Assembly: GCA_025890175.1 (NCBI GenBank)
Contig: JANPYM010000007.1
Coordinates: forward strand, 419,561-483,560
Length of the DNA: 64,000 nucleotides
Direction: 5' to 3'
Origin: Ciborinia camelliae
Taxonomy: Eukaryota > Ascomycota > Leotiomycetes > Helotiales > Sclerotiniaceae
In this document: one piece after another, positions 11,952 through 23,561 of the stretch
Layout: every line of letters starts with the position of its first letter
Numbering within the stretch: the first letter of the stretch is position 1
Made by a program: the position numbers and the translations under genes
The notes under the pieces: generated by a model
Database searches by the model: none
Seen by the model: only the letters and a program-made list of their open reading frames with translations
What the model was told of the DNA's origin: nothing

Positions 11952-12130
11952 TGTTGCGATACCAGTGAATCTGCAGGGCAGATTCACCAGGGCGCAGCCG
12001 CGTGCGGCCGATATGCCCGCGCTTTGCGAGTATATAAGCTTGCAGATCGATCTACAATCGATTTGTATACTTTTAATAATATATTACTTTATCATTGATA
12101 TATCAATTATATCATTGAGATAATTCGACA
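11952..12130. mobile_element. solo LTR, copy 2
   Basis: This 179-bp segment begins TGTTGCGATACC and ends GACA, the TG...CA ends of an LTR. It has a TATATAAG promoter-like box and the palindrome GAATCTGCAGGGCAGATTC. The flanking pentamers AATAG and AATAA differ by one G/A change. It is the same length as copy 1 at 9912-10090 and keeps more CpG. Because each copy has its own near-duplication, the two are better read as separate solo LTRs than as the two ends of one element. Confidence 0.78.
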
Positions 12131-12492
12131 AATAATGAGGGGAATATTGTGGAAGTAGTTAAGAAACCATGGGATATGGTTAAGTTAGTATTGCAAGCTA
12201 TCAAGCTACAGTGAGCGTGAGTAGGGTTAGAAATGGTAGTTATATAACCAGAATACCATATGCATTGCTTGATTTATTTTCTATAGGTAACTATATATGA
12301 GAGCCATACAAAATAGGTGAAAATGGAATTGAAGAGAAAAATTATAGTATATCTTCTTCATTTTGTTTTATGGTTGTTTGGAACTTGAAGAATATCATTT
12401 GGATTTTGAATATGTCTCGGTATGTCACGCTCAAGTTAGATCGATATTCAAGACATTATTCAAGACATTATTCACGCAAATTTGAAGAATAA
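12131..12492. other. intergenic, no gene seen
   Basis: A short spacer between the second solo LTR and the foldback element. I see no coding frame or repeat in it. Confidence 0.4.
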
Positions 12493-12968
12493 CAGGGTTG
12501 GGCACAGGGTAGGGTACACCCGGGGTAACCCGGGGTAAAACCGGACGGGTAGCCACCCTGCTCCCCCTTTACGGGGTAGGGTCACTACTCGGTGAAATGC
12601 TTAAGGGTACGGGTATACCCGCGGGTATATATCATGTGATCGTTTAATATAGTTGTCCAAAGTTGAAAAGGAAGGGGGGGTGAAAAAGGTGAAAAAGAGG
12701 TAGGGATTAGGGTTAAAGTTAATGTTTGATTTAGATTTAGATTTTTTAGGGTTAATATTAAAAGAATGAAAAATGAAAAATGGAAATAGAATAATTGGGA
12801 ATAGCTTCAACTTTGGACGATTATATTAAACGATCACATGATATATACCCGCGGGTCTACCCGTACCCGCGGGTTTTACCGGATTACCACCCCGTAGAAT
12901 CTAGCAGGGTAGGGTAAACCACCCGAGGAGGTGAAATACCCCGGGTAGGGTACGGGTGCCTATGCCTG
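12493..12968. mobile_element. foldback (long inverted repeat) element, hAT-like ends
   Basis: The two arms are inverted copies. The outer ends are CAGGGTTGGGCAC on the left and CAGGCATAGGCAC (reverse complement of the right end). Inside, the GGGTATACCCGCGGGTATAT / ATCATGTGATCG / AGTTGTCCAAAGTTGAA series on the left reappears inverted on the right (TTCAACTTTGGAC ... CGATCACATGATATATACCC). The arms run to roughly 12665 and from 12800, with a loop of about 135 bp. A GAATAA hexamer flanks both ends, so the target duplication is incomplete or worn. CAGG ends with GGGCAC resemble hAT termini; that family link is inference. The open frame inside is not a gene. Confidence 0.7.
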
Positions 12969-13653
12969 GAATAATGAAAGGGCTTCTCAGTTTTGGAATA
13001 ACTCAAGATCAGTATAAGGTGAAGAGAGAAAAAAATGTTCAATTAATTTAAACATTATTCAGAGAAAATGGTATTTGCATAAGACTTAAGTAGGTACTAG
13101 CCGAGAAAGGAGAAACTATTTTGCATTTTGTTGGTGTAGAAGTAGATAATTCCAGTTTGGTCGAGACTCTGAGTAGAATTTCTTTCAAAACTTGGAATGC
13201 TTTTGTATGGAAGAAGTGAGATGGCATCCAAGTTAAAGCTATTGGGGCAAAATGCCGTTCTAAGAGCTGCCGGAGTTTTCTGGGAAATTCCACAATGATT
13301 CCTATGATATGTTCAAATGCTACGCCTTGGGACCGTAGCAAAGACTGGTCGGTGAATTTACTAGTACGTTTGTTGTCTTTGATAGTGCACTAGTTGTTTG
13401 TACAGCCATGAAAACCATATACGGTTTCCGACCATTATGTATATGATCATTTTCCTTGCCTAGATCTCGACCCCAGCTCAATATCTTCCACATCAAATTC
13501 TAAACTCAGATCTACATCCAAATCTACATCCAAATCTACATCCAAATCTACATCCAAATCTACATCCAAATCTACATCCAAATCTACATCCAAATCAGAA
13601 AATCAACCTACTATCAAAACATCAAACAAATTGTCCACAAAGCACGAATCATA
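12969..13653. other. intergenic and leader of the small gene at 13654
   Basis: No firm gene. A minus-strand frame at 13048-13341 (97 codons) has fairly protein-like composition, but I found no splice partner and no recognisable domain. The last 150 bases are the leader of the next gene and carry the 12-bp tandem repeat. Confidence 0.4.
13511..13594 (+). repeat. 12-bp tandem repeat in the 5' leader (7 units)
   Basis: Seven copies of TCTACATCCAAA stand head to tail 60-143 bp upstream of the start at 13654, in the probable untranslated leader. Because the unit contains no ATG and is CA-rich, changes in copy number would not add upstream starts. Confidence 0.9.
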
Positions 13654-14007
13654 ATGTCTTCTTCCAGCCCTCAAGACAAGTACAAACCCTCAGTCCCAAA
13701 CAATCGAAAACAATTCCCGACTTCGAATATGCAAGAAAACAGGGAAGTTGATTCTGATACTAAAGTTCCGGTTACAACTTCTGCCAAAAAAATCAAAACC
13801 ACCACAACAAAGCCATCCACACAGCCTCCCAAGAAAGCAGCCTGGGTCGAACCACCTGTCGTGGAATCCCATATGGATTTCAAATACAGACCATCGGTTG
13901 AACAGCATAAATGGGCCGCCAAAGTCATGTCTCAGAAGGGGCCTATTCCAGAAGCACTGGTTGAAAAGATGCATAAGCTGTTTCCGGATAGGGATCCCAC
14001 ATCGTGA
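13654..14007 (+). CDS. small hypothetical protein (117 aa)
   Basis: This single-exon frame encodes 117 aa that I do not recognise. The N-terminal 80 residues are Ser/Thr/Lys/Pro-rich and probably disordered (KKIKTTTTKPSTQPPKK). The C-terminal 40 residues look ordered and helical: MDFKYRPSVEQHKWAAKVMS, then IPEALVEKMHKLFPDRD. A CA-rich leader and an ATAATGTC start context fit a fungal gene. Codon use is balanced, unlike the AT-rich elements just upstream. It is isolated: mobile elements lie 5' and about 2 kb without clear genes 3'. It could be a lineage-specific gene. Confidence 0.6.
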   Translation: MSSSSPQDKYKPSVPNNRKQFPTSNMQENREVDSDTKVPVTTSAKKIKTTTTKPSTQPPKKAAWVEPPVVESHMDFKYRPSVEQHKWAAKVMSQKGPIPEALVEKMHKLFPDRDPTS

Positions 14008-16157
14008 ATGAGCGAATGAAACACAAGGTACCAAAATTATATTGGCATCAAACGAATTTTCATGGGCTGGATTAGAGAATCGATATAATTGACCATAATT
14101 GCTAGCGGCTGCATATTGTTTTCTGCTAGAAGGCCTTTGAGGTTTAGGGGATAGCAATTTTTCGTCAAAAGGGGAAATCTGACGGGAATCGGAAGCGAGA
14201 GGGGGGGTTAATTCATGTGCAAGGACTGTTTTCCGGTGTTGCTATTTTTGGGGTCTATGCTAGGGAATTTAGTTAAGCCAATAAACTTAGCTCAGAAACA
14301 TAATTGACTAGGTACCAAAACAAAAATTCCGATCATTTGTGTGAAAAATATTGGCTATAAAAATGATTTTCCAGGTGAAATTTTGAGCAACTCCATATCT
14401 GGCCAGTGCAGAGTGCTTTTCAGAAAATTGTGATCTCTTCAACTTAGCTGGCGTGTTTCCTTCCCAATCTTGCCCTCCTGATATTTTCCTCTGCTGCTCC
14501 TAATAGTAGAAATGTATTTCCTCCTATCTTGAAAGTAGAGGAAAGGGGAGAAGAGGAAGGAAATGTATAACACTTCTTGAAAAGCAGTAAAGAAATCTCT
14601 AAATCTGTTGAAGCGCGGAGCGCGGGCGCGGCTACGCTCGGAGGAATCGTAGAATCCACGATTCCTACAAGCAATCCAACCCTATGCTTCCCACATATCC
14701 TAGTTGGAGTCATACTCTTAACAAAATCTAGACTTTTGACGAATGCTTCGTAAACTACCTAGTAAATTAACAAACCTGAAATTTTTGTGAGAAAGGGGAA
14801 TATGCTGTTTGTGTTGAGTTAATATTCCTCTCAGCTCTCAGATTAGAATTGTAGTAAACGTCCATAAAGTAAATATTTATCCTGTACTCAAGGCAGTGTG
14901 ATTATTAACGAAAAATATTATCTGGCCGTGCCTAAACTTGACTTGTTGCTGACTTGAATAAAAAATCTCCTTGAGAGTGATGTAGGTTCTCAATATCCCA
15001 AATCAAACGCCCATTACACTCTACGATCTTCCTTGAAAAGCTAGACCTCCATAAATAGGTACCGAAAAAAAGTATGGGCTGACGAGATATGACTAGAGGA
15101 TAATCAAACCCACAACCACCGGTTCCAATGACCTCCAACAGTTGCCAATTTACTGTCTATACTGAATACTGAAGTCTTCATACCATGGTCAAAGTGATTT
15201 CTCCTCTCACCTTCGGAGTACAAAAAGAAAGTCAAATTTTCGTCAAATTTTCTCTCCCCTTTTATATAATATTAATCCAGTTCAGGACACAATCACCCGA
15301 GGACAAGAATACCAAGCACTTCATGCCATCTCAGTCCTATTGAGGAAGAATAATCATGCAGAGAGATCATTTTATAATATGCCGAGACATTCTTCCAAGG
15401 AGAATAAAAGGCAAGATATGGATGAAACAGTTGTCCAGGTCTGTCACACAAATCAAAAATGGCTTCAATGGAAAGATGTAGAATGTCTTTGAGGACTTCC
15501 AGGACGTCCATCAGTTGATCTATTAATCAATCTGCTATGGAAACGATCATAATGCACCATTTTGATACTATTGAGGGGGCAGTTGGGTATGTTTACTCCC
15601 ATTATGACAAGTATACCTAGTTATTCACTAAACTTTAACTATTGCTCTAGTAGTATATATTATAATTTTCAAAAATATCTATATATGTAATACTAAATCA
15701 TATCACCATAAGATAGGTATTCAATACCACTAAAAAGATACAAACGCACTGAATCAAACCTAAGTAATACAAAGTGTTCGTATTCGTCGCCAACGATTAT
15801 TTCTAATAATTTTATACTTGTAGCATTTGTAGCTAATATCTATAAAAATAATATCATCTTCCTTTTTTATATAGTAGCTACTGTATTGGGACTCCAATAC
15901 GCGCCATTGTTAAACTACCATCCTGTCGGATACTAATACAAAAACCGATCTTTAATTGGTTATCATTGTGTATGTATGCTCACTTAAGAGAAAATGACTG
16001 CGTGGTATGGAGGCTTGTCAATATGGCATTATGAATTACGCGAGAAATTTTGAGTTGTTTATAAGAAGATAGACCTCTCCATCCAACCCAGATAATTGTA
16101 ACTGTTCTTTACATATCGCATCCACCCTTCAAAATATTCAGCAGGACAAACACAAAA
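14008..16157. other. intergenic with possible minus-strand gene remnants
   Basis: No complete gene could be assembled. Two minus-strand frames look protein-like: 15293-15511 (ending ...GLRWHEVLGILVLG) and about 14932-15160 (NWQLLEVIGTGGCGFDYPL ... WDIENLHHSQGDFLF). They could be two exons of one gene or a relic, but I found no splice pair that joins them in frame. A GC-rich patch at about 14610-14640 (GCGCGGAGCGCGGGCGCGG) stands out from its AT-rich surroundings. The last 500 bases are AT-rich. Confidence 0.35.
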
Positions 16158-16533
16158 ATGTTGCCTATACATTACGTCTACCGAAACCCAGGGATATATC
16201 TGTTTCCAGATCGTTTTGATATAACAGACGAAAAACTCCAGGCGGCCTTCACTAATAAGATAAACCTGGTAGCACAAAAGCGATATCCAGAACTCGAACT
16301 TGAGGTTGCAGTTTCAAGATTAATTTTTGAGCGATGGATTGAAGGCGTGGAGTTTATGAGAGATGGCGTACGTCATATACTCGGTCCTAGTACGTCCTCG
16401 ATCACTCTGAACTACCAGCTTTCAGTATGTACTAATAAATATTCTATAGCCGGGGTATTACTAGGGGCTGGCACATTCTGCTTCTTCTTTTTTAGATACC
16501 TCCATATCGGTGCTTTACAATCAAGAATTATGA
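16158..16533 (+). pseudogene. truncated fourth member of the tandem paralogue family
   Basis: Exon 1 (16158-16389) encodes about 77 aa matching the first exon of the three downstream paralogues: a helical region followed by FERWIEGVEFMRDGVRHILGP, compare YGQEFIKDGMRHIIGAG in the gene at 17417. It ends in the same intron phase (1) at a GTACGT donor, but the last exon base is A where the others have G. After the likely acceptor at 16495 the frame stops within 12 codons (16531-16533). None of the later conserved blocks (RHLLNFPQE, RVCK) follows. A second frame just downstream (IKNYEVNILNPVQVIYSNMM) may be frameshifted remains. I read it as a broken copy; a short 89-aa product cannot be excluded. 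Confidence 0.5.
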
Positions 16534-17416
16534 AGTGAATATACTCAACCCAGTGCAAGTGATATACAGCAATATGATGGATTCCATCCTTTGTGATCAG
16601 AAGTTTCTCCGTTTTCTAAACTATTGTAAGTTTGATGTCCTCGTTAGTCACCACCATAGGAAAGAAGACTTTTTCTTTAGACGCTTTTTGGTTTGTATCA
16701 TCAATGGTTGTACGGATTCGTGAAACGACATGAAAATTGAACATAATGACATTTTCACAATATCTTTTTTGTGCCCTCCAGTTGTTGATGGAATCATTGA
16801 AAATATATAAAGCAATGAGATTGTATGACTTGAAGAAAATCGACCGAATATCGTGTTAATTATGATTTTATAAAGTGAGCGAGGGAGTATTTCCGGAATC
16901 CATGTATCCACTACTGAATAATATAGAAGATTTAGGCTGTATTGCATCGCAGGCCTCCTTTGGAGAGCGTCTCATAAGATTCACATTGTGAAAAGACAGC
17001 CTCTGTGACCGTATGACTAAACAAGTAGTGTGATATAGACCATTTGTATAGAAGAATATGATCCATTTATATGATAAAATGGTGGTTGAATAAGCCACTA
17101 GGGCTAATCTATTATTAGTGTCTAATTCATCACTACAGTCGGTATACAGTATATGCTTAATCTTACTTCAGCGGGTATTTTGATACGGTCCTGATATTAA
17201 GTAGTAAGTACAGCCAGATTCCAGGATTGGCACATGGTACGGCCTATAATATGAGAATGATCTTGGTACGGTCTTTTTGGAACAGCCCCATAAGCGAAGG
17301 GGTCTTCTGTATAAGAGCATAGATTTTTCTCGTTGAACACAGATTCCTTTAACTATTTTTCATTCGATACCATCAATTCTAAGAACTTTTCCCAACAATT
17401 AACTTCAACCAACAAA
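16534..17416. other. intergenic, promoter side of paralogue A
   Basis: No gene is supported. Short AT-rich frames occur on both strands. Two copies of GGTACGG lie at about 17235 and 17267. The last 100 bases are a CA/CT-rich leader typical of this genome. Confidence 0.4.
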
Positions 17417-19124
17417 ATGTACTCCGTACTGTATGAGGAAGATACTCCACAAAATGAGCCTGTTGAGCGTCAAGATAGACCCTGGCTCTCGATGCAGGAA
17501 CAAGCGAAAGAGTTGAAAACCATTAGGGAACGAGTTATTGCTCGGAGAAAATACCCAGTTATCGACAGTGAGGGCGCTCTCCAGAGATCTATTTTGGCAT
17601 ACTGGATCTATGGTCAAGAGTTTATTAAAGATGGAATGCGTCATATTATCGGCGCTGGTACGTACTCTCCGAATAACCTTCGTTACTTTATATACGATAC
17701 TGACATATCGTTTGTCGTAGATATTAAGTATCATCGCAATAAAAAGGAAGGTCGCGGTGATTTATTATCTTGGCGAAAGAAACCTGGATATACCTTATTC
17801 CAAGACGACGGTCGAGAGGAAATAGCTTACCACGATAGTCGAATCCGACTGGAGAATGTTGACCATGTATCTGATCAGATACATGCGGCTCGTGAGGATA
17901 TGGGGATACATCCGAGTGAGAAAGACTGGGCTCGGTCACGGTCACATCCCCGGCATCTGCTTAATTTCCCCCAAGGTATGTTTTTTTTGTGATTTATTTT
18001 CCCTAGAACATGTTTGAAATGAATTTTGATTGACATTTGTACTATTTACAGAAATCCTAAATATGATTCTCGGCTATGCTCTTATTCTGGATGAGGACGT
18101 CGGCTGTTTGGCCCCTCACGCTCTTACTTGTAACAGACCCGGCCTACATTACCAGGAAGCCTGTTATAAAATCGGTCATGTTATCCACACTGGTACAATT
18201 CAGAAGAAAAGTCCACCTTTCGATACATACAGGAACAGATTGTTTGAAGGTGGACAGCAATCACTCAAGATATCCAAATTAAGTGACGAACACGGGTCCT
18301 ATGTCCAGTTGCAACGTATTTTACGTCCAGTGGTTGACGCGAGCTGTCTCAGAGCGTGTAAAATATTCAACGGCATTGGATCTGAGATTTTATTCAGACA
18401 AAACACCTTCACGTTTGATGTCGATAAGTACTACTTAAGGGCAGCGAAAAGAGACCAAATGAGGTCATCAGTTTTGATGCTTGATCGAGAGGGACCCTTC
18501 TCAGATTTGGACGCCACCAAACCAGGAAGACCAAGGGGAAGTGACGGAGTGAAACGTCCATATAAGGATTGGCAACTTGAAGTTATGGAAGCAGTGTCTC
18601 AAGTAAAGCAACGCGTCAGTGATAGGGAGCTGAAAGACTGGGCTTACAACGATCCGTTTCTTCGATTCCTCTTCGTCATTGGTCCAAAGAATGCGGCACT
18701 TATCAAGACCCTTCAGTTCTCGGGTACAATAAGAACTCATGCTTGCAATCCAGCCAGGCGAGGCTGTAAGAATTGTGAAGTGGGCTTTCTCCACCATTTC
18801 GTCGTATACCTACAATTCATTCGCGAATTGTGCACGGGACTAGAGACACTGGTCTTGAATATTGCTCCCGATTCCCACGGCCATTTATGGTCGAACCATG
18901 AGCTGAGATGGTATCGCTTCCAGAGAGTTCTTACCCCGGTCTTCGAGATGGATATCAGAAAGTTGGAGACCGTGAAAACCTTGGTTCTCTGTACTCCTCG
19001 CTATTTGACAGAACCTGCCGATCGAGTTCCTCGCTATTTACCGATGAGTTTTCCCGCCGCTGTGGAGACATGTCAATGGTTTGAGGACAGGGCGAAGGGT
19101 TGGGCATCGAAAAAGAAAGTCTAA
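17417..19124 (+). CDS. tandem paralogue A: fungal F-box-like/DUF7730-type protein (522 aa)
   Basis: Exons 17417-17657, 17721-17975 and 18052-19124 give about 522 aa. Both introns (63 and 76 nt) are in phase 1, exactly as in paralogues B and C. Exon 1 ends in FIKDGMRHIIGAG; exon 2 ends in HPRHLLNFPQ; exon 3 starts EILNMILGYAL. That junction resembles the start of the large fungal group that opens with LPxEI and later has LLRVCR...A..LY..N.F.F (here DASCLRACKIFNGIGSEILF-RQNTFTF, about residues 255-280). Further shared blocks: FLRFLFVIGPKNAALIKTLQFSG and, near the C-terminus, WFEDRAKGW. No catalytic motif or transmembrane segment is visible. This member is more basic and has an extra KPGRPRGSDGVKRP stretch. 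The domain name is inference; function is unknown. Confidence 0.78.
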
Positions 19125-20103
19125 TTGACGGAATTCGATGATAGGTTTAGGATTCGTTCTCTTTTGATTATTTCTGTCAAAGAAATCAAAATTCTTAATA
19201 CAGGAATCAAGGCTCATATGTTGTGAGGGAAAATGTGATCCCATACCAATTCCTCACTTACAACTGTAGATAGCTCCGAATAAAATTACAATAAGCAATA
19301 CATATTCTGCCATCATTTATGGTGTTAAAGTTATGGATCACGTGTGAAATGAATAGTGTAAATACCTAGGGTATGGTATTAGAGTATGTAGATTAACTAA
19401 AGAACTAATTAGAGTGATCTGTTCTACGAGTGTGATGCCGCTAGTCCATATCAGGCCCTAGGCCGAATATCAGGATAAGTTTGTAAATTCGTAAAAGCGA
19501 AAGCCATCATGCATCACCTACCTACCTAGGAGGAGGTTTTTCTGATATGTTCTCTTAATATCCCATTCAATCAACATCACACAATCAACGTGTTCAGAGT
19601 GATTCCCTAGAAGCATGCCCTCATTCTTCGATCTCACTTTGGACAATCATGCTAATTTCTCACCCACCTAGCCCCTACAGCTTGCTTCCTCAAGTTTTCG
19701 GCATTTGACTATTAGTCATTTTATTTGCTACTAATCACTAGATTCCATTGATTTCCACATGTGACTTTATAATAGTTTGCTTGAATGGCCATCCCCTTTG
19801 CCATTTAAATGCCTTGACCGGAACCTATAACTCCCCAGTCCACAATCATCAACCAGAACTTCACTTCAAGATATTCATAGATATGAGTTTTCTAGCCTCT
19901 TCCTCGCATTGAAGAGAAAGTTCAAATACAACAAGCTTAATATGGAACCATCTAGTCGCCATAACTGAGACTTGCTAGTAGTATATGCGTATATATGAAT
20001 TGAGGTAGATGAATACTGGTATTGACATATTCTACCATTAGATTACACCTGTTGAACTAGGATTGTATTGTGTGTAGCTTAAACTACTTATATAAATTAG
20101 TAG

Positions 20104-20160
20104 TGGGGGGATATATGCGACGGTATACGGAACTAGCGTGTACGCTAGTCCTGATATGAA
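20104..20160. repeat. short hairpin element, copy 1
   Basis: The core ACTAGCGT-GT-ACGCTAGT (20132-20149) is a perfect 8-bp inverted repeat. Its left flank GGGGGGATATATGCGACGGTATACGGA resembles GTGGGGAATATGCTACGGATACAGA at 49113-49137, where the palindrome is much longer. The right flank here has lost symmetry. It is probably a small mobile or regulatory hairpin present twice in the window. Confidence 0.6.
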
Positions 20161-20329
20161 GGTGAGGAGTAGGTAGCGCAGTGAATACAATATAGAGAAT
20201 ATAGTACAGCACGTGTTCTTCCAACAACACCATATTGAACCATCCCGAGGTCTCTTTGGTATGAAATTTGAGAATACCTAGTGTGATTGAATATTGATGC
20301 GTTATCGTGCCGTACCATGCCGTCTAGTG

Positions 20330-20340
20330 TACAGCACTAG
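20330..20340 (+). promoter_or_regulatory. shared promoter box TACAGCACTAG, paralogue B
   Basis: TACAGCACTAG lies 255 bp upstream of the paralogue B start, preceded by CTAGTG. The same 11-mer occurs 162 bp upstream of paralogue C. No known fungal factor site matches it to my knowledge; a role in regulation is inference. Confidence 0.35.
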
Positions 20341-20594
20341 TCTTTAGGTCAGTGCGGGGAACTTTGGAAGGGAGCCATAAATAGGTCCTACAACCTTCGC
20401 CCTCCTAGATTCTTTCTCACAACAACTCTGCCAACTTCAACTTCAACACCATCTTCTACTCCTACCTCTTAATTTTCCAAACTACTTTTTTATTTTCATG
20501 ACACAACGACACAACAAAACAACTAATTGATTCTGTTTTGTGTCGCCCGTTTACTTTACTCAATCTCACTTCCACACACAATATCTAGATCAAA

Positions 20595-22232
20595 ATGTCG
20601 AGACACAAGCAAGAGGATGTCACAGAACCAGCTGAACATCACATTCAGCCCTTTACTCCGGAGGATCTTGAGCTCGCACGCAATCAGTTTCCAGATGAAA
20701 AGCTCGCATCTAGAGCTCTAGAAAAGTTTGCGCGGGCAAATTGGTCATCTTATCCAGACAAATGGTTCTGGAAAGATAACTATCGCATGATTTGTGGGAA
20801 AGGTATGTTATTTTCAGATCTTGCCTTTAATTCTTTTTGGGGGACGCCTGCTTACTCAGATTGTTCTAGATGTCTGGTACTGTGATGGGAGGCAACCCGC
20901 AATTAATCAAGTTCGTAGCGCTTTGAAAAGAAATAGGCACCGCATTGTGTTAGATAAACCTTTGACACTGTCAGAGATCGATGAGCAAAAACCAACCTCA
21001 CTGGCAAATTTGGTTGCGCATAAGAGCGAAAATCAGTGGGCGTTGCCTAGAGATCATCCTCGTCACCTCTTGAACTTTCCTCAAGGTACGATATACCTTT
21101 AACCCTGTGTGATGTTTAAATGCTAATTTCTCCGGGTGTAGAAATTCTTGACTTTATTTTTGAGTTCACATTGAGCATCATGTATCACACTATTTCGCCT
21201 GACGTCATCACGACGAACAACAAGCTCTTTTATAAAATGCATCAAACGTACACATTAGATGGTCAGAGATACCTGGGGCATAACTATGGATCGGATCACA
21301 CAGAGGATATGTATTCTCCGCCCTTGAGTTCCATCAGTTCAGAGCAACGCTACGATGAGCAAGGCGAATACTTTGTTCTTCACAAAGTCTACCGTCCTCT
21401 AATCGATGCAACACTTCTTCGAGTCTGCAAGAGCATCAGCACCCAGGCAACGAAAGTATTGTATGGAGGAAACGTGTTCCAGTTCCTGATGACAGAGAAC
21501 TTCAAATGGGGCCGGCTAAAGCTTCTCATTGGAAACAAGATATATCCTAAGCTCTCGGCTTGGGATATGAATCTTCATCGTCCCGGGGGCCCCACAGAAG
21601 AAGTGTCCCAAAGAATCATCCAGAAGGCCATCCGCGCCATTGAGAGTCAAATACCGGTGATAGATCTAAACGACCTGATCTATCACGATTATTTTGCACG
21701 ATTTTTACATACAATTGGACCAACCAAAGCTGCCATGATCAAGTCTCTACATTTCAGCGGTCAAGTCAAACTCCATATATGCTTTCCAAATAATAACACC
21801 TGTAGACCTACAGGACGTCATTCGTGTGATGAAGACTTGATTAAGGGCTTCCTGTTTCATGTCCCTTTCATCAACAAATTCTGTACAAGTCTACAGCGGC
21901 TGGTCATTAGCATAAAAGAAGACTATGAGACAACCTACCCTCGTCCTTTTGGTAGTGATGAAGAAGAACGACAACGCCAATCTGATGCACGACTGCGAAG
22001 ATTTCTAGAAAATGACATCAGGCAGTTGAAGACGGTCCGATACCTAGAAGTTTACAAGGTGCTAAAGCATGAGCCCTGGGGTCCGTACTATGAACTTAAT
22101 CGGGAGAAGATTGAGTGTGCAGAGAAGACAGAGGCATGGTTCAAGGAGAGGGCTCATCAATGGGTACACGCGGAGCTCGAGATGAAGAAATGTGATGCCG
22201 GCATGCAGAATATGACTATCGGTGGAGAGTAG
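20595..22232 (+). CDS. tandem paralogue B: fungal F-box-like/DUF7730-type protein (504 aa)
   Basis: Exons 20595-20802, 20870-21085 and 21142-22232 give about 504 aa, with both introns (67 and 56 nt) in phase 1. Exon 1 carries LARNQFPDEKLASRALEKFA and FWKDNYRMICGKG. Exon 2 carries LVAHKSENQWALPRDHPRHL-LNFPQ. Exon 3 opens EILDFIFEFTL, then RPLIDATLLRVCKSISTQA-TKVLYGGNVFQF, FARFLHTIGPTKAAMIKSLHFSG and FINKFCTSLQRLVI, ending in WFKERAHQW. It is closer to C than to A, sharing ALEKYA/ALEKFA, LVAHKSE and the extra TYTLDG block. Intron 2 has a TGCTAAT branch site 17 nt before its acceptor. The function is unknown; the LLRVCK...LYG core is the recognisable part. Confidence 0.8.
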
Positions 22233-23529
22233 AATCAGTAGCTCTGCAGAATGATCGTCGTTGTGATCTGGCTGGAAGATTTATACTTCATGCAATTCAT
22301 CGAGCGAGAAACGGGAATAGGTTCCGAGTGATTTAGCATTCAAAGATATCAATGAAATCAGGGAGGCCAGGCTTCTGAACATATAGTACTCATACTCATG
22401 AATATAATCCAAGACAATATATGTAGGCAATGCAGTGTTTGGTTCTGAATCCAGTGACTGTGGTAAATCTGTCCCTCCGGAAAATGAGAGTCTTCTAGCA
22501 ACCAGCGTTCTTCTCACAGAGGAGGAAACTCGAATGTTTACAGATAAACCAACATGCTAGATAATGATGATAAAACTTGATATCCCTCGTGTGGTGTGGT
22601 GTGAATAAATAGATGACCAAAACCAAGCAGGACTGACCAAAAGTGCAGGCACGCACCAAATCAAACTTGATGATGCGCATACAAGACATCTATGACGTCC
22701 CCATCAGTATTGGTGTTAGATGTCTCATTATCCTCCACGGCATTTCTCTAGGGTTTTCCTCCTCCAGTTATCCAATGTTTCAGACTGCGGTCCAGATCTG
22801 AAACGCTTTGGGGGGTTGAACATCTATAAAACTTTGAGAATGAGGTATTTTATACGGATCCAAATGATTTAAACGATTTCGACGAGTTCAACAGTTTGAA
22901 TAGCTTTGATGAAATAAATTCAGGAATCGAGGCTATCTGATTGCCGTACTACAGTCCAAAATTTAGAAATGTTACTTCACTATTCTGGATTTCCTTTTCT
23001 TTCCTTCGTTTCTTTTCTAAATGTACCTATGTTTTGTTAACCGAGCAGACTTCTGCAGTCATTCAAGATAGTATCCCAATATAAGCAACAAACTCGCCAC
23101 CACATTATAATATCTTGTGATGACTAGCTCTCTCTGAGTCTTGATAGATCAATCTCTCATTTCATTGTGGTTTGTAGTGCGAATCGCCCTTCTCTGCCAT
23201 GCACTTCAAGATGTGATGTCTTGGTGGATGCATTTTTCATTAGTCATAGAGCCATAGTCAGGAAGCGTTTTGAAGCTTTCAACTCATTGCAAATATCTAT
23301 CTTCTCTCTATGAATTGAGTATTTGAGTGAAGTGTGATATCATTCAAGTTTACGAGTGAATACCACAAACGAAAATTTCCCCACCTGCCTCGGCCACTCA
23401 TACCTCAACTACACATTCAATTTCACTTTCAGTTTCTTTCAATATCAATCTCACAATCAATCACCAAACTCAAGAAAATCGAATGGATTGATACAATCTT
23501 TTCTCTTCAACTTTCTGTTGGGAAAATCA

Positions 23530-23561
23530 TGTGACCTACCGGTCACGTGATCAGGCACGTG
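23530..23561. promoter_or_regulatory. cluster of E-box sites upstream of paralogue C
   Basis: TCACGTGA at 23543-23550 and CACGTGA at 23556 lie next to CATGTGAC at 23529, about 230-265 bp before the start at 23793. CACGTG is the core bound by fungal bHLH factors. No such cluster is seen before paralogues A and B. Confidence 0.4.

Larger units (their letters stand above)
19125..20594. other. intergenic between paralogues A and B
   Basis: No gene is seen in these 1.47 kb. The stretch contains the hairpin element at 20104-20160, a TACAGCACTAG box at 20330 and a CA-rich leader from about 20400. ACCTACCTACCTAGG near 19519-19533 is a common simple motif in this window. Confidence 0.45.

Noticed and set aside
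9912..12130. One retrotransposon with two LTRs about 1.9 kb apart
   Set aside because: Each copy has its own near-duplicate 5-bp flank, and the DNA between has no gag, pol, primer site or polypurine tract and contains a separate hAT-type element.
12601..12810. Minus-strand frame inside the foldback element
   Set aside because: It spans the arms and loop of the element; Asn/Lys/Phe-rich sequence reflects AT-rich DNA.
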